From contig NZ_CP095376.1 in assembly GCF_023008405.1 (NCBI RefSeq), positions 4,798,001 to 4,862,000 on the forward strand: a stretch of DNA of 64,000 nt. The letters run 5' to 3'. The translations under genes were made by a program, and so were the position numbers. Source of the stretch: Amycolatopsis sp. FBCC-B4732. Its GTDB lineage: Bacteria; Actinomycetota; Actinomycetes; Mycobacteriales; Pseudonocardiaceae. Numbering within the stretch: the stretch's first letter is position 1; each line of letters starts with the position of its first letter. Under the pieces are notes generated by a model. That model was not told where the DNA came from, searched no databases, and saw nothing but the letters and a program-made list of their open reading frames with translations. Shown piece after piece: positions 1 through 28,913 of the stretch.

Positions 1-17974
<17,974 letters not shown>

Positions 17975-17997
17975 CAGCGCTCGCCCATCCTGCGTGC

Positions 17998-20900
17998 TCA
18001 CGAGATCCCGAACTCCTTGCCGAGCAGGTCGAACATTTCGTCGTCCGAAGCCGCCAAGACGTCTTCGCCGTCCGTGCGCTCCGGCCGCAGCCCGTCGAGC
18101 AGCCGGTGCAGCCGCCGGGACACGGCGTCCCGGCGGGTTTCGTCGAGGCCGCCGGCCGCCATCGCCCGTTCCAGGCCGGCCAGCTCGGCGTCCAGTGGAT
18201 CGGCCGCGGGCCGGTCGGCCGGCACCAGCTCGGCCCGCAGGTACTGCGCGAGCGCGAGTGGCGTCGGGTGGTCGAAGACCAGGCCCTGCGGCAGGTTCAG
18301 CCCGGTCCGCCGGGCCAGCAGGTTGCGGAACTCGACCGCGCTCAGCGAGTCGAAGCCGAGCAGCCCGAACTTCGCCTCGGGCTCGATCGCGTCCCCCGAG
18401 GCGTGCCCGAGGATCATCGCGGCGGCCGACCGCACCGCCTTCGACAGCGTGCTGACGCGCTCGGGTTCCGGCATCCCGGCCAGCTGTTCGGCCAGCGGTT
18501 CCTCGGCGGTCTCCGGTGCTCTCCCGGCGGCTTCGATGGCCGCGCGGGCGGTGGGGACACCGTCGAGGAGGTGGGTGGTCCGCATGAGCGCCATGCCGGG
18601 CGCGTACCGCGTCCAGTCGATGTCGGCGACGGTGACGGAGGTGTCCCCGCGGCGGAGTGCCTCCCCGAGGGCGAGGAGCGCCCGTCGGGGTGCGAGAGCG
18701 GCGGCCCCGCTGCGGCGCATGCGTTCCTGGATGGCCGGGTCGGCCGCCATGCCGACCTCGCCCCAGGCACCCCAGGCGACCGACAGCGCGGGCAGCCCGG
18801 CGGCGGCCCGCTGTTCGGCGAGGGCGTCGAGCACGGCGTTCGCGGCGGCGTAGCTGCCCTGACCCGGTCCGCCGACGGTGCCGGCGATGGAGGCGAAGAG
18901 CACGAAGAGGCTGAGGTCCTTCGTCAATTCGTGCAGGTTCACGGCGGCGGTGGTCTTGGGCCGCAGGACCGTTTCGAACCGGCTCGGGTCGACGGCGTCG
19001 ACCACGCAGTCGTCGAGCACGCCCGCGGCGTGGACGACCCCGCGCAGCGGGAACTCCGCGGGCAGGCTTTCGATGAGAGCTCGCACCGCGTCCCGGTCGG
19101 AGACGTCGCAGGCGGCGACGGTCACGCGGGCGCCCGCAGCGGTCAGCTCGTCCGCCAGTTCGCGGGCACCGGGCGCGTCGGGCCCGCGGCGGCTGGTCAG
19201 CACGATGTGGCCTGCACCGGACTCGGCGAGCCAGTGCGCGAGCTTGCCCCCGAGAGCGCCGGTACCGCCGGTCACGAGCACCGTGCCGTCGGCGGGCACC
19301 TCGCCCAGGCGCCCGGTGGAGGCTCCGGTCGGGTCGGGCACCAGCCGCCGGACCAGCGCGCCGTTCGCGCGCACGGCGATCTGGTCCTCCTCCCCCGCCG
19401 CCGCGAGCGTGGCCGGCAGGCGGGTCAGCGCGCGGGGCTCGAAGTCCGCGGGCACGTCGATGAGCCCGCCCCATCGGCCGGGGTACTCCATCGCCGCCAC
19501 CCGGCCGAGGCCCCAGACCGCGGCCTGCGCGAGGCTGCCCGCCGCGTCCCCGGGACCGGTCCGGACCGCGCCGGTGGTCAGGCACCACAGCGGCGCGTCG
19601 ACCCCGGCGTCGCCGAGGGCCTGCACCAAAGCCGCCGTCGTGGCGAGCCCGCCCGGTACCGATGGCGTGTCCGGCGCCGGTGTCTCGTCCAGCGCCAGCA
19701 ACGACAACACGCCCGCCGGGCTCGGGAAAGTCTCCAGCAGCGCCGTGATCCGCTCCGCCAGCTTCGCGCGGTCGGGGCCGTCGACGACGAGCCGGACCGT
19801 GTCCGCGCCCAGCACGTCGACCAGCACCTCGACGCGCTCGTCGCCGTCGAGCGACGCGGGTACCGCGATCAGCCAGTCCTCGCGGCGCGGCGCGGCCGTC
19901 CCCGCGAACGGCTGCCAGTCGACGCGGTAGCGCCAGCCGTCCGTCGTGGTCCGGTCCACGTGTCCCTTGCGGTGCGCGGAAAGCGCGGGCAGGACCCGGG
20001 CCAGCTCGTCGGCGTCGGCACCGAGTTCCGCGGCCAGCGCCGGGATGTCCGTGCCTTCCAGCGCCGCCCAGAAACCGTCCGCGGGCTCGACCGGCGTGGC
20101 CGGGACCGAGGCCTCCGGCCAGAACCGCTCGCCGTCGAACGGGTACGCCGGCAGCCGGACGCCGCGCGCGTCCACCCCGGCGAAGAACCGGGACCAGTCG
20201 ATCGCGAGGCCGTCGACGTGCAGCCGGCCCAGCGCGGTGACGATCGTCGTCTCCTCGTCGCGGCCCGCCCGCAGCAGCGGCACGAACGTGGCGTCGACGG
20301 TCTCGGCGGCCATCCCGCACAGCACGGCGTCCGGGCCGACCTCGACGAACCGCGTCACCCCGCGCCCGGCCAGGTCCGCGACGACGTCGCCGAAGCGGAC
20401 GGTCCGGCGCACGTGGTCCACCCAGTACTCGGCCGTGGCGAACAGCTCGCGTTCCGGCCGCCCGGTGACCGCGGAGATCAGCGACCGCTTCGGCACCCGC
20501 AGGTCGAGGCCGGCGACGACCTTGGCGAAGTCCTCCAGCATCGGCTCCATCAGCGGCGAGTGGAAGGCGTGGCTGACGGTGAGCCGCCGGGCCTTCTCGA
20601 ACCGCTCGGCCACCGCGAGCGCGGCGGCTTCGGTCCCGGCGACCACCACCGACGACGGCCCGTTGACGGCGGCGAGCGCAACATCCGGGCCGAGCAGCGG
20701 CTCGACGTCGGCGGCGCTCGCGCGCAGGGCGAACATCGCCCCGCCGCCGGGCAGGTCCTGCATCAGCCGGGCCCGCGCCGCGACGAGCGTGCACGCGTCC
20801 GTCAGCGAGAGCACCCCGGCCGCGTGGGCGGCGGCGATCTCACCGATCGAGTGCCCGGCCAGGTGGTCCGCCCGGACTCCCCACTCGTCCAGCAGCCGCA

Positions 20901-23900
20901 GCAGCGCGACTTCGACGGCGAAGATCGCCGGCTGCGCCCAGCCGGTGGTGTCCAGCAGAGCGGCGTCCTCGCCGAAGACGACGTCGCGCAGCTCGTCGCC
21001 GAATTCGGCGCGGACCTCGTCGAACGCCGCCCGGAACACCGGGTAGCGGTCGTACAGCCCGCGGCCCATGCCGGGCCGCTGTGAACCCTGGCCGGTGCAC
21101 AGCAGCGCCGTGCCACCGTCCTGCGCGAGGCCTTCGACGAGGTTTCCGGCCAGCGCCGAGCGCATCTCCTCGACGTCGGCCCCGACGACGACCGCGCGGT
21201 GCTCCAGCGCGGCCCGGCGGGTGGCGAGGACGAGCCCGGTGGCGGCGAGCGGAGACCCGGCCCCGGCCAGGCGGGCCGCCTGGGCGTGCAGCGCGGTCCG
21301 GCTGCGGGCCGAGAGCACCCACGGCACCACGGCGGCCGGGGGTTCCGGGGCGGGTGCGGGCGCTTCGGGAGCCTGTTCGAGCACGACGTGCGCGTTGGTC
21401 CCGCTGACGCCGAACGCCGACACGCCCGCGCGGCGCGGCCGGGCCACCTCGGGCCACGGCGTCGCCTCGGTGACCAGGTCGATCGACCCGGCTGTCCAGT
21501 CCACGTGGGACGAGGGCGCGTCGACGTGCAGGGTCGGCGGCACCAGGCCGTGCCGCATCGCCTGCACGACCTTGATCACCCCGCCCACCCCGGCGGCGGC
21601 CTGCGTGTGGCCGATGTTGGACTTGAACGAGCCCAGCAGCAACGGTGTTTCGCGGTCCTGCCCGTAAGTTGCCAGCAGCGCTTGCGCTTCGATCGGGTCG
21701 CCCAGCGTCGTCCCGGTGCCGTGTGCCTCGACGACGTCGACGTCCGAAGTGGACAGTCCGGCGTCGGCGAGCGCGGCCCGGATCACCCGGCGCTGCGACG
21801 GGCCGTTGGGGGCGGTGATGCCGTTGGACGCGCCGTCGGAGTTGACCGCGGAACCGCGCACCACGGCCAGGACCTCGTGCCCGTTGCGGCGCGCGTCGGA
21901 AAGCCGTTCCACGACGAGCATCCCGACGCCTTCGGCCCAGCCGGTGCCGTCGGCGGCTTCGGCGAACGCCTTGCAGCGCCCGTCCGGCGCGAGGCCGCCC
22001 TGCTGGCTGGTGCCGAGGAAGTAGTTGGCGCTGGACATCACGAGCACGCCGCCGACGAGCGCCAGCTCGCACTCCCCCGCCCGCAGGGCCTGTGCCGCCA
22101 GGTGCAACGCGACAAGCGACGAGGAGCACGCGGTGTCGACGGTCATCGACGGGCCTTCGAGACCGAGCACATAGGACACCCGCCCGGACACCGCGCTGGC
22201 GGCGTTGCCGAGCCCGGCGTGCGCGCCGACGTCGGCGTCGCTGCCCGCGAGCACACTCGCGTAGTCCTGGCCGTTGGTCCCGACGAACACGCCGGTCGGG
22301 GTGGCGCGCAGGCCGAGCGGGTCGATCCCGGCGTCCTCCAGCGCTTCCCACGACGTCTCCAGGACCTGCCGCTGCTGCGGATCCATCGCGAGGGCTTCGC
22401 GCGGGGAGATGCCGAAGAACGCGGCGTCGAAGCGGTCGATGCCGTCGAGGAAGCCGCCGTAGGTGGTGGCGGACGCGCCCGCGGCGAGCGTCGCGAGGTC
22501 CCAGCCGCGGTCGCGCGGGAACGGGCCGACCGCGTCGTGGCCGTTCGCGACCATCGTCCAGAGGTCATCGGGCGAACGGACGCCGCCCGGGTACCGGCAG
22601 CTCATCCCGACGATGACGACGGGATCGTCGGTGCGCGCCCGGGTCCGGCGGGCCGGGCCGGCGCGTTCGTCGTCGCCGAAGAGCCCGGCCAGCAGCAGGC
22701 GCGCGACGGCGGCCGGGGTCGGGTGGTCGAACACGAGCGTGGCCGGCAGCTCGAGGGCGGTGGCGGTGGTGAGCCGGTTGCGCAGCTCGACCGACATCAT
22801 CGAGTCGAAGCCGAGGTCGGTGAACGGGTCGCCGGTGCCGACCGCGCCGGTGTCGCCGTGACCGAGCACGGCGGCGACGGTGGTCCGGACCAGGTCTTCG
22901 GCCGCGCGGACGCGGTCGGCCTCGCCGAGCGCGGCCCAGTCGCCGGCCACCGGGCTCGCCGGGACGCGCACGGGGGTGGCCGGCGCGGCTTCGATCTCGG
23001 TGACGGCGCTGCCGAACCCGACCTCGGCGGCGACGAACACCGGCCGGTCCGCGGAGTCGAGCAGGGCGAGGCTGACGGTCGTGTCCCCGAGCGGGGCGAC
23101 GCGCAGCCGCAGCCGGGTCAGCCCCCGCGCGTGCAGCGAGACCCCGCGCCAAGAAACGGCTTCCGCGCCGCAGGCTCGGAGGGCTTCGGCGAGCAGGAGC
23201 GGGTGGAGGTCGAACGCACCCGCGTCGCCGTCAAGGGTGACATCGGTCAGGTACGCACCTTCGGCCAGGACAGCGGGTTCCGGACCGGCGACCGCAGCCA
23301 GAACGCCACTGGCGTGGTGCGTCCAGCCCGCCCCGGAGTCCGCACTTTCACGTGAAAGTGCGGCCCCCTGGTGCGCACTTTCACGTGAAAGTGCGGCGTT
23401 CGCGGAGTGCACGTCGACCGGGCGGCGGCCGTCGGTGTCCGGGGGGCCGACGCGGACCTGCAGCGCGACGACGTCCTTCGGGGCCAGGGCGAGCGGTGCG
23501 GTGAGGGTGAACTCGGCGAGCTCCGGGCAGCCGAGGTTGCGGGCCGCGCGCAGGGCGAGTTCGAGGAAGCCCGTGCCGGGGAACGAGGTCCGGCCGGCGA
23601 GCCACGGCTGGGTGGCCGGGGACACGGTGCCGGTGAGCACGGTCTCGGTGCTCGCGGCGACGTCGAGGGCGGCGCCGAGCAGCGGGTGCCGCACCGGGGT
23701 GAGACCGAGGCCGGCCGCGTCGCCGGTGCGCGGGGTGAGCGTGGGCCAGTAGCGCTCGCGCTGGAAGGCGTAGGTGGGCAAGTCGACCGGACGGGCACCG
23801 GGGTGCACGGCCGCCCAGTCGACGGTCCCACCAGCGACGTGCAGCGCGGCGAGCCCGGCGATCAGGGCGGCGTCCTCGTCCTGGTCCTTGCGCGCGAGGG

Positions 23901-26334
23901 GGATCGCGCCGGTGACCAGTCCGGAAAGGACAGCTGACGGGCCCAGCTCGGCGAACCGCGTCACGCCGGACTCGCTGAGCCGGGTGACCGCGTCGCCGAA
24001 GCGGACGGTGTCGCGGACCTGCCGGACCCAGTACTCGGGATCGGTGACGTCCCCGCCTGCGATCACCGGGATCCGCGGCGCGGCGAAGGAGAGTTTCGCG
24101 ACCACCGCGCGGAAGTCGTCGAGCATCGGGTCCATCAGGCGCGAGTGGAACGCGTGGGACACCTTGAGCCGCCGGGCGCCGGGGAATCGCGCCGCGACGG
24201 CGGTGACGGCGTCTTCGGGGCCGGAAAGCACCACCGACTCCGGGCCGTTCACGGCGGCGATGTCGACGTCGCCGGCGTCGATGTCCGTTTCGGACGCCCG
24301 GACCGAGATCATCGCGCCGCCTTCGGGCAGCGCGCCCATCAGCTTCGCGCGGGCGGAGACGAGGGTGCAGGCGTCGTCGAGCGAGAGCACCCCGGCGACG
24401 TGCGCGGCCGCGATCTCCCCGACCGAGTGCCCGGCCAGGAACGCCGGGTGCGCACCCCACGATTCCAGCAGCCGGAACAGGGCGACTTCGTAGGCGAACA
24501 ACGCGGGCTGGGCGTGCTCGGTCCGATCGAGACGGTCGTCGGTGACCACGCCCAGGCGTCCGGCGATCTCCGCGAACGCCTCGGCGAAGACCGGGTACGC
24601 CTCGGCGAGCCGCGTGCCCATCCCGATCCGCTGCGCGCCTTGGCCGGAGAAGAGGAACGCGGTCTCGCCGCGCGACGCGGTCCCGGTGGTCACGTTCGCG
24701 GCGGCGCCCTGCTCGAGCCAGGAACGCAGACCGTCGCGCAGGGACGCGGTGTCCGGCCCGGTGACCGCGAGGCGGTGTTCGAAGGCCGTGCGGGTGACCG
24801 CTGTCGACCAGGCGACGTCGGCCGCGCCGGCGTCGTCGGTGGTGGCGGCCAGCAGTGCTTCGGCCTGGGCGCGCAGCGCGGGTTCCGAGCGGGCGGAGAC
24901 GAACCACGGCACCGGCCCGGCGGCGCGCGGCCCGCGGCCGGCCGGTTCGGGTTCGGGGGCCTGCTCGATGATCGTGTGCGCGTTGGTGCCGCTGACCCCG
25001 AACGACGACACGGCGGCGCGACGCGGGCGGCCGGTCTCCGGCCAGGCTGCCGCTTCGGTCACCGGCCGGACGGCGCCGGCTTGCCAGTCCACTTCGGACG
25101 AAAGCCGGTCGGCGTGCAGGGTGCGCGGTACCTCGCCGTGCTGGATGGCCAGGACGGCCTTGATGATCCCGGCGACGCCGGCTGCGGCCTGCGTATGCCC
25201 GAAGTTCGACTTGACCGAGCCGATCAGCAGGTCGTGCTCGCGGTCGCGGCCGTAGGTGGCCAGCAGGGCCTGCGCTTCGATCGGGTCGCCGAGCCGGGTG
25301 CCGGTGCCGTGCGCCTCGACGACGTCGATGTCGTCGGTGGACAGTCCGGACGCGGCGAGCGCGGCGTGGATCACCCGCTGCTGCGAAGGTCCATGGGGGA
25401 CGGTCAGGCCGCTGCTGGCGCCGTCGGAGTTCACCGCCGTACCGCGGAGGAGGGCGAGGACGGGGTGGCCGTGGCGGCGGGCGTCGGAAAGCCTTTCCAG
25501 GACGAGGATCCCGGCGCCTTCGGCCCAGCCGACGCCGTCCGCGCCGTCGGCGAACGCCTTGCAGCGCCCGTCCGGCGCGAGGCCGCCCTGCTTGCTGAAC
25601 TCGGCGAACGCCTCGGGGGTCGCCATGACCGTGACGCCGCCGGCGAGCGCGAGGGAGCACTCGCCGGAGCGCAGGGCCTGCGTGGCCCAGTGCGCGGCGA
25701 CCAAAGAGGACGAACACGCGGTGTCGACGGTGGCCGACGGGCCCTCGAAGCCGAAGGAGTAGGCGATGCGGCCGGAGAGCACGGCCGCGGTGGTGCCGGT
25801 GCCGGCGTGGCCCTCGACGGTCTCGCCGGACGCGGCGAGGAGCTTGCCGTAGCTCTGGCCGTTGGTGCCGACGAACACGCCGGTGCGGCTGCCGCGCAGG
25901 CTCGCGGGCACGATCCGGGCGCGTTCGAGGGCTTCCCAGCTCACTTCGAGCAGGAGCCGCTGCTGCGGGTCCATCGCGAGGGCCTCGCGCGGCGAGACGC
26001 GGAAGAAGCCGGCGTCGAACCGGTCCGCGCCGTCGACGAAGCCGCCGCGCCACGCGTCGACGTCCCCGAGGCTGATCGTGCTGCGGTCCACCCCGGCCAG
26101 CAGCGCGGACCACCCGCGGTCGGCGGGCAGCGGGCCGATCGCGTCGGTGCCGCCGTCGAGCAGGTCCCACAGCTGGTCCGGCGTCGCGACCCCGCCGGGG
26201 AACCGGCACCCGATCCCGACGACGGCCACCGGCTCCACGGCGGCGGCTTCCATCTCCCGCACGCGCTGACGCGACCGGTGCAGGTCGGCGGTGACGCGCT
26301 TGAGGTAGTCACGCAGCTGGCTCTCGCTGGCCAT
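17998..26334 (-). CDS. Modular type I PKS (gene B), 2 modules
   Basis: A 2778-aa two-module PKS. Start chosen at ATG 26334: it begins the docking helix [19 protein letters not shown] and has GAGAGG at 26340-26345. An in-frame upstream start at 26424 would add 30 residues without coiled-coil character. Module B1 is KS-AT-DH(dead)-ACP with no KR; B2 is KS-AT-KR-ACP. Approximate residues: KS Cys 207 and 1403; AT Ser 637 and 1829; ACP Ser 1178 and 2663; KR Tyr 2495. The last ~75 residues, ending in [15 protein letters not shown], form a C-terminal docking domain expected to meet the N-terminus of gene A, the next gene in the operon. A palindromic doublet is inserted within the B1 DH. First gene of the leftward operon B-A; its promoter must lie in 26335-26547. 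Confidence 0.97.
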   Translation of the reverse strand: MASESQLRDYLKRVTADLHRSRQRVREMEAAAVEPVAVVGIGCRFPGGVATPDQLWDLLDGGTDAIGPLPADRGWSALLAGVDRSTISLGDVDAWRGGFVDGADRFDAGFFRVSPREALAMDPQQRLLLEVSWEALERARIVPASLRGSRTGVFVGTNGQSYGKLLAASGETVEGHAGTGTTAAVLSGRIAYSFGFEGPSATVDTACSSSLVAAHWATQALRSGECSLALAGGVTVMATPEAFAEFSKQGGLAPDGRCKAFADGADGVGWAEGAGILVLERLSDARRHGHPVLALLRGTAVNSDGASSGLTVPHGPSQQRVIHAALAASGLSTDDIDVVEAHGTGTRLGDPIEAQALLATYGRDREHDLLIGSVKSNFGHTQAAAGVAGIIKAVLAIQHGEVPRTLHADRLSSEVDWQAGAVRPVTEAAAWPETGRPRRAAVSSFGVSGTNAHTIIEQAPEPEPAGRGPRAAGPVPWFVSARSEPALRAQAEALLAATTDDAGAADVAWSTAVTRTAFEHRLAVTGPDTASLRDGLRSWLEQGAAANVTTGTASRGETAFLFSGQGAQRIGMGTRLAEAYPVFAEAFAEIAGRLGVVTDDRLDRTEHAQPALFAYEVALFRLLESWGAHPAFLAGHSVGEIAAAHVAGVLSLDDACTLVSARAKLMGALPEGGAMISVRASETDIDAGDVDIAAVNGPESVVLSGPEDAVTAVAARFPGARRLKVSHAFHSRLMDPMLDDFRAVVAKLSFAAPRIPVIAGGDVTDPEYWVRQVRDTVRFGDAVTRLSESGVTRFAELGPSAVLSGLVTGAIPLARKDQDEDAALIAGLAALHVAGGTVDWAAVHPGARPVDLPTYAFQRERYWPTLTPRTGDAAGLGLTPVRHPLLGAALDVAASTETVLTGTVSPATQPWLAGRTSFPGTGFLELALRAARNLGCPELAEFTLTAPLALAPKDVVALQVRVGPPDTDGRRPVDVHSANAALSRESAHQGAALSRESADSGAGWTHHASGVLAAVAGPEPAVLAEGAYLTDVTLDGDAGAFDLHPLLLAEALRACGAEAVSWRGVSLHARGLTRLRLRVAPLGDTTVSLALLDSADRPVFVAAEVGFGSAVTEIEAAPATPVRVPASPVAGDWAALGEADRVRAAEDLVRTTVAAVLGHGDTGAVGTGDPFTDLGFDSMMSVELRNRLTTATALELPATLVFDHPTPAAVARLLLAGLFGDDERAGPARRTRARTDDPVVIVGMSCRYPGGVRSPDDLWTMVANGHDAVGPFPRDRGWDLATLAAGASATTYGGFLDGIDRFDAAFFGISPREALAMDPQQRQVLETSWEALEDAGIDPLGLRATPTGVFVGTNGQDYASVLAGSDADVGAHAGLGNAASAVSGRVSYVLGLEGPSMTVDTACSSSLVALHLAAQALRAGECELALVGGVLVMSSANYFLGTSQQGGLAPDGRCKAFAEAADGTGWAEGVGMLVVERLSDARRNGHEVLAVVRGSAVNSDGASNGITAPNGPSQRRVIRAALADAGLSTSDVDVVEAHGTGTTLGDPIEAQALLATYGQDRETPLLLGSFKSNIGHTQAAAGVGGVIKVVQAMRHGLVPPTLHVDAPSSHVDWTAGSIDLVTEATPWPEVARPRRAGVSAFGVSGTNAHVVLEQAPEAPAPAPEPPAAVVPWVLSARSRTALHAQAARLAGAGSPLAATGLVLATRRAALEHRAVVVGADVEEMRSALAGNLVEGLAQDGGTALLCTGQGSQRPGMGRGLYDRYPVFRAAFDEVRAEFGDELRDVVFGEDAALLDTTGWAQPAIFAVEVALLRLLDEWGVRADHLAGHSIGEIAAAHAAGVLSLTDACTLVAARARLMQDLPGGGAMFALRASAADVEPLLGPDVALAAVNGPSSVVVAGTEAAALAVAERFEKARRLTVSHAFHSPLMEPMLEDFAKVVAGLDLRVPKRSLISAVTGRPERELFATAEYWVDHVRRTVRFGDVVADLAGRGVTRFVEVGPDAVLCGMAAETVDATFVPLLRAGRDEETTIVTALGRLHVDGLAIDWSRFFAGVDARGVRLPAYPFDGERFWPEASVPATPVEPADGFWAALEGTDIPALAAELGADADELARVLPALSAHRKGHVDRTTTDGWRYRVDWQPFAGTAAPRREDWLIAVPASLDGDERVEVLVDVLGADTVRLVVDGPDRAKLAERITALLETFPSPAGVLSLLALDETPAPDTPSVPGGLATTAALVQALGDAGVDAPLWCLTTGAVRTGPGDAAGSLAQAAVWGLGRVAAMEYPGRWGGLIDVPADFEPRALTRLPATLAAAGEEDQIAVRANGALVRRLVPDPTGASTGRLGEVPADGTVLVTGGTGALGGKLAHWLAESGAGHIVLTSRRGPDAPGARELADELTAAGARVTVAACDVSDRDAVRALIESLPAEFPLRGVVHAAGVLDDCVVDAVDPSRFETVLRPKTTAAVNLHELTKDLSLFVLFASIAGTVGGPGQGSYAAANAVLDALAEQRAAAGLPALSVAWGAWGEVGMAADPAIQERMRRSGAAALAPRRALLALGEALRRGDTSVTVADIDWTRYAPGMALMRTTHLLDGVPTARAAIEAAGRAPETAEEPLAEQLAGMPEPERVSTLSKAVRSAAAMILGHASGDAIEPEAKFGLLGFDSLSAVEFRNLLARRTGLNLPQGLVFDHPTPLALAQYLRAELVPADRPAADPLDAELAGLERAMAAGGLDETRRDAVSRRLHRLLDGLRPERTDGEDVLAASDDEMFDLLGKEFGIS
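18235..22630 (-). other. PKS module B2: KS-AT(malonyl)-KR-ACP
   Basis: KS cysteine near 22127 ([11 protein letters not shown]); AT GHSIGEI serine at 20848-20850 and HAFHS near 20570, malonyl type. No DH: the AT is followed directly by [18 protein letters not shown], a KR structural subdomain. [11 protein letters not shown] near 19275, LDD, LFASIAG serine, tyrosine near 18850 ([11 protein letters not shown]). ACP GFDSL serine at 18346-18348. Predicted beta-hydroxyl. Confidence 0.93.
22690..26240 (-). other. PKS module B1: KS-AT(malonyl)-DH(inactive)-ACP, no KR
   Basis: KS cysteine at 25714-25716; AT GHSVGEI serine at 24424-24426 with HAFHS at 24146-24157, malonyl type. The DH core is recognisable but the catalytic loop reads [15 protein letters not shown] (about 23580-23610): the HxxxGxxxxP motif is deleted. 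The second motif is HPLLLAEAL, lacking the usual aspartate. A palindromic doublet (23339-23395) interrupts the same DH. From the DH end the chain goes within about 100 residues to the ACP (GFDSM, serine at 22801-22803) with no Rossmann motif, so no KR. The predicted beta-carbon is an unreduced ketone. Confidence 0.92.
23340..23395. repeat. Palindromic doublet 2 (family I), inside the DH of module B1
   Basis: A 24-bp palindrome (23340-23363) and a 22-bp palindrome (23374-23395) with the same 20-bp core and 33-bp centre spacing. Encodes [18 protein letters not shown] in the middle of the dehydratase domain, a different domain context from the other four doublets. Confidence 0.95.
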
Positions 26335-26339
26335 CCTCG

Positions 26340-26345
26340 CCTCTC
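26340..26345 (-). promoter_or_regulatory. Ribosome binding site of PKS gene B
   Basis: GAGAGG on the minus strand, 5 nt before ATG 26334. It decides this start over the upstream in-frame start at 26424. Confidence 0.7.
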
Positions 26346-26529
26346 GGTGTCGTCCGGCCGGGACTCGCGGCACCGCGGGTCCGGTTTCCGCATCGGCCGA
26401 GTCAACCGCGTCCGGCGCCCGCAAACCCTTAGTCTTCGCACCCGCTCGCCGGCCCCCGGAACTCCCGCGGAATGTAGGTGATTCACGGAAAAGCCGTTGT
26501 TACGGTCGCGGCGGCCGTGTGCTCCCGCC

Positions 26530-26538
26530 GAGGAAAGG
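26530..26538 (+). promoter_or_regulatory. Ribosome binding site of glycosyltransferase
   Basis: GAGGAAAGG ends 9 nt before ATG 26548 and supports that start over an in-frame start about 17 codons upstream. Confidence 0.75.
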
Positions 26539-26547
26539 TGCTTCTCC

Positions 26548-27945
26548 ATGAGCCGAGAACGGCGTCCGATCCTGTTCGTCAGCTCACCCGACAGCGGGCT
26601 GGTCAACTCCCTGCTCGTGCTGGCGGCGGAACTCTCCCGGCGCGGGGTCCCCGACGTCTACTTCGCCACCTTCGACAACCGCCGCGCCGAGGTCGAGGCC
26701 ATCGGGGCCGACGGCTCCGGCAGCCGGATCGCATTCCGGTCGCTCGGGGCGCCGATCCCGGAGCTGTCTTCCGGGGAGTGGGACGACGAGACCTACCACG
26801 CGGTCACCCAGAAGTCCCGCTGGAAAGCGCACAAAGCGCTGATGCGCCACACCTTCGACACCCGCTTCCGCGACCAGGCCTACCGCGCGCTCACCGAGAT
26901 CGTGCGTGAGGTCGAGCCGGCCGCGATGGTGATCGACTCGCTGCTGCACGCCGGGTTCGAGCTGGCCGTGACGCAGCAGATCCCGCACGTCGTGAGCGTG
27001 CCGTTCTCGGTGAGCAACCACCTGACGAAGCTGCCGCCGGGCTTCCCCGTCCCGCACTCCGGGCTGCCGCTGGAAATGACCGCCGGGCAGCGCCTGGCGA
27101 ACGCGTGGTTCGGGTTCCGCCGCAAGGCGCTGTACTTCACCGATTCCCTGCTGCGCAAGCGGGTCGTCGAGTACGTCAAGTCCAACAAGGAGCTCGGCGT
27201 CTCGCGGCTCGCCGCCAAGTACACGTCCCGGATCGACGAAGCCGCGCTCGTGCTGGTCTACTCGCTCGCCGAACTCGAGTACCCGGTCGACATCCCGGCG
27301 CACTTCCGGATGCTCGGCGCGATCGTGCCGCCGCTGCCGGAACTGCCGGACGAGCAGGACGTCAAGGGCTGGCTCGACCGGCACGAATCGGTCGTCTACA
27401 TCGGGTTCGGCACGGTCGTGCGGATGAGCGAGGCCGAGATCAAGGGCCTGGTCGAGGTCGCGCGGCGCCTGGAGGGCAAGCACGCCGTGCTCTGGCGGCT
27501 GCCGGCCCAGTCGTGGCACCTGCTGCCGCCGTCCGACGAACTGCCGTCGAACCTGCGGGCCGAGAAGTGGCTGCCCTCGCAGCTCGACGTCCTCGCCCAC
27601 CCGCACGTGCGCGCGCACTTCACCCACGGCGGCGGCAACGGCTACATCGAGAGCCTCTACTTCGGCAAGCCGCTGCTGCTGCGCCCGCTGTTCGTCGACG
27701 GCTACGACCAGGCCGTCCGCGCGCGGGACACCGGCGTCGGCCTCGTCGTCGAGTCCTCGCACGGCATCGACGTCGACGACGTCGCCGCGAAGCTGACCGA
27801 AGTCCTGGAGAACCCGTCCTTCACCCAGCGGGCGCGGGAAATGGGACGGCTGCAGCACGAGCCGGGCCGCGGGCGCGAGGGTGCCGTCGACGCGGTGCTC
27901 GCGCTCGCCGCCGGGACGCCGGCCGCGACCGAGCCGGCCCGGTGA
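26548..27945 (+). CDS. GT1-family glycosyltransferase
   Basis: 465 aa, soluble, GT-B fold. The C-terminal half has the nucleotide-sugar signature of GT1 enzymes: the FGTVVRMSE loop, then THGGGNGYIESLYFGKPLL and DGYDQAVRARDTGVG (about residues 355-400). It probably moves an NDP-sugar onto the polyketide, either as a structural sugar or as a self-protecting tag; co-transcription with an exporter allows both. Start chosen by GAGGAAAGG at 26530-26538. Oddity: the N-terminal loop that usually carries the catalytic histidine (GHxxP in many GT1s) reads SPDSGLVNSLLVLA, with Leu in place of His and no Pro. The end overlaps the ABC ATPase by 4 nt (GTGA). No sugar biosynthesis genes are in the window, so the sugar cannot be read. 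Confidence 0.9.
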   Translation: MSRERRPILFVSSPDSGLVNSLLVLAAELSRRGVPDVYFATFDNRRAEVEAIGADGSGSRIAFRSLGAPIPELSSGEWDDETYHAVTQKSRWKAHKALMRHTFDTRFRDQAYRALTEIVREVEPAAMVIDSLLHAGFELAVTQQIPHVVSVPFSVSNHLTKLPPGFPVPHSGLPLEMTAGQRLANAWFGFRRKALYFTDSLLRKRVVEYVKSNKELGVSRLAAKYTSRIDEAALVLVYSLAELEYPVDIPAHFRMLGAIVPPLPELPDEQDVKGWLDRHESVVYIGFGTVVRMSEAEIKGLVEVARRLEGKHAVLWRLPAQSWHLLPPSDELPSNLRAEKWLPSQLDVLAHPHVRAHFTHGGGNGYIESLYFGKPLLLRPLFVDGYDQAVRARDTGVGLVVESSHGIDVDDVAAKLTEVLENPSFTQRAREMGRLQHEPGRGREGAVDAVLALAAGTPAATEPAR

Positions 27946-28913
27946 TCGAGGCCGCGGGCCTGGCCCGCACCTTCACCGCCGACGGCCGGGAGGTCGCCGC
28001 GGTCCGCGGGGTCGACCTGCGGGTCGAGGCCGGCGAGATCGTCGCGTTCCTCGGCCCGAACGGCGCCGGCAAGACCACGACCATGCGCATGCTCACGACG
28101 TTGCTCCGCCCGACCGCCGGGACCGCCCGGATCGCCGGCGCCGACCTGCTCACCGAGCAGAAGCGCGTGCGGCGGCACATCGGGTACGTCGCCCAGGGCG
28201 GCGGCACGGTCGACGAGCGCAAGGTCCGCGAAGAGCTCATGCTGCAGGCCCGGCTCTACGGGCTCAACAAGACCGACGCCGCCGAGCGCGTCCGCGAGGT
28301 CTCGGGGCAGCTCGGCCTGACCGGCCTGGAAGACCGGCTGACGTCGGCGATGTCGGGCGGCCAGCGGCGGCGGCTCGACCTGGCGCTGGGCATGGTGCAC
28401 CTGCCGGTGGTGCTGTTCCTCGACGAGCCGACCACCGGCCTCGACCCGCAGAGCCGCGCCCACCTGTGGAGCCACATCCGGCGGCTGCGCGACGAGCAGG
28501 GCGTGACGGTGTTCCTCTCGACGCACTACCTCGACGAGGCCGACGCGCTGGCCGACCGGATCCAGGTGATCGACGACGGCGTGATCGTCGCCGAGGACAC
28601 CCCGGAGGCGCTCAAGTCCCGCCTGCTCGGCGACGGCGTCGAGGTGACGGTGCCGCCGGAACGCGCGGACCACGCGGAACTGCTGCTCGGCGGCCTGCCC
28701 GGGATCCGCGGCCTGCGCCGCGAGGACGCGACCCTGCGGTTCCAGGTCGCGCAGAGCGAAGAGGTGCTCTCGCCGCTGGTGCGGGCCCTCGACCAGCACG
28801 ACATCACGCTGGTGGCGCTGCGCGTCCAGCGCCCGACGCTCGACGACGTGTTCTTCGCCCTGACCGGCCGGGGCCTGCGCGAGCCCGTCAAGGAGGCGAC
28901 CGATGCTGCGTGA
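27942..28913 (+). CDS. ABC transporter ATP-binding protein (DrrA-like)
   Basis: 323 aa, GTG start at 27942 overlapping the glycosyltransferase stop as GTGA, so translationally coupled. Walker A GPNGAGKTTTM (about residues 37-47), signature MSGGQRRRLDLALGM, Walker B VVLFLDEPTTGLD, and a following STHYLDEADALADRI H-loop are all intact. A C-terminal extension of about 100 residues is like that of antibiotic-export ATPases such as DrrA. It should energise export of the polyketide together with the permease encoded next. The stop overlaps the permease start by 11 nt. Confidence 0.95.
   Translation: MIEAAGLARTFTADGREVAAVRGVDLRVEAGEIVAFLGPNGAGKTTTMRMLTTLLRPTAGTARIAGADLLTEQKRVRRHIGYVAQGGGTVDERKVREELMLQARLYGLNKTDAAERVREVSGQLGLTGLEDRLTSAMSGGQRRRLDLALGMVHLPVVLFLDEPTTGLDPQSRAHLWSHIRRLRDEQGVTVFLSTHYLDEADALADRIQVIDDGVIVAEDTPEALKSRLLGDGVEVTVPPERADHAELLLGGLPGIRGLRREDATLRFQVAQSEEVLSPLVRALDQHDITLVALRVQRPTLDDVFFALTGRGLREPVKEATDAA
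28890..28896 (+). promoter_or_regulatory. Ribosome binding site of ABC permease
   Basis: AAGGAGG inside the end of the ATPase gene, 6 nt before ATG 28903. A near-consensus site that fixes the overlapping start. Confidence 0.8.

Larger units (their letters stand above)
26335..26547. promoter_or_regulatory. Divergent intergenic region between PKS gene B and glycosyltransferase operon
   Basis: The 213 nt between the two divergent start codons must hold promoters for the leftward B-A operon and the rightward glycosyltransferase/ABC operon. The least GC-rich stretch is about 26465-26515. I see no convincing -35/-10 pair or operator on either strand, so only the positional argument supports the call. 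Confidence 0.5.

Noticed and set aside
26335..26547. Possible operator or sigma-type promoter motifs between the divergent operons, for example a TTGACT on the minus strand.
   Set aside because: No -10 element at a proper distance and no clear symmetric site; not enough to name a promoter position.
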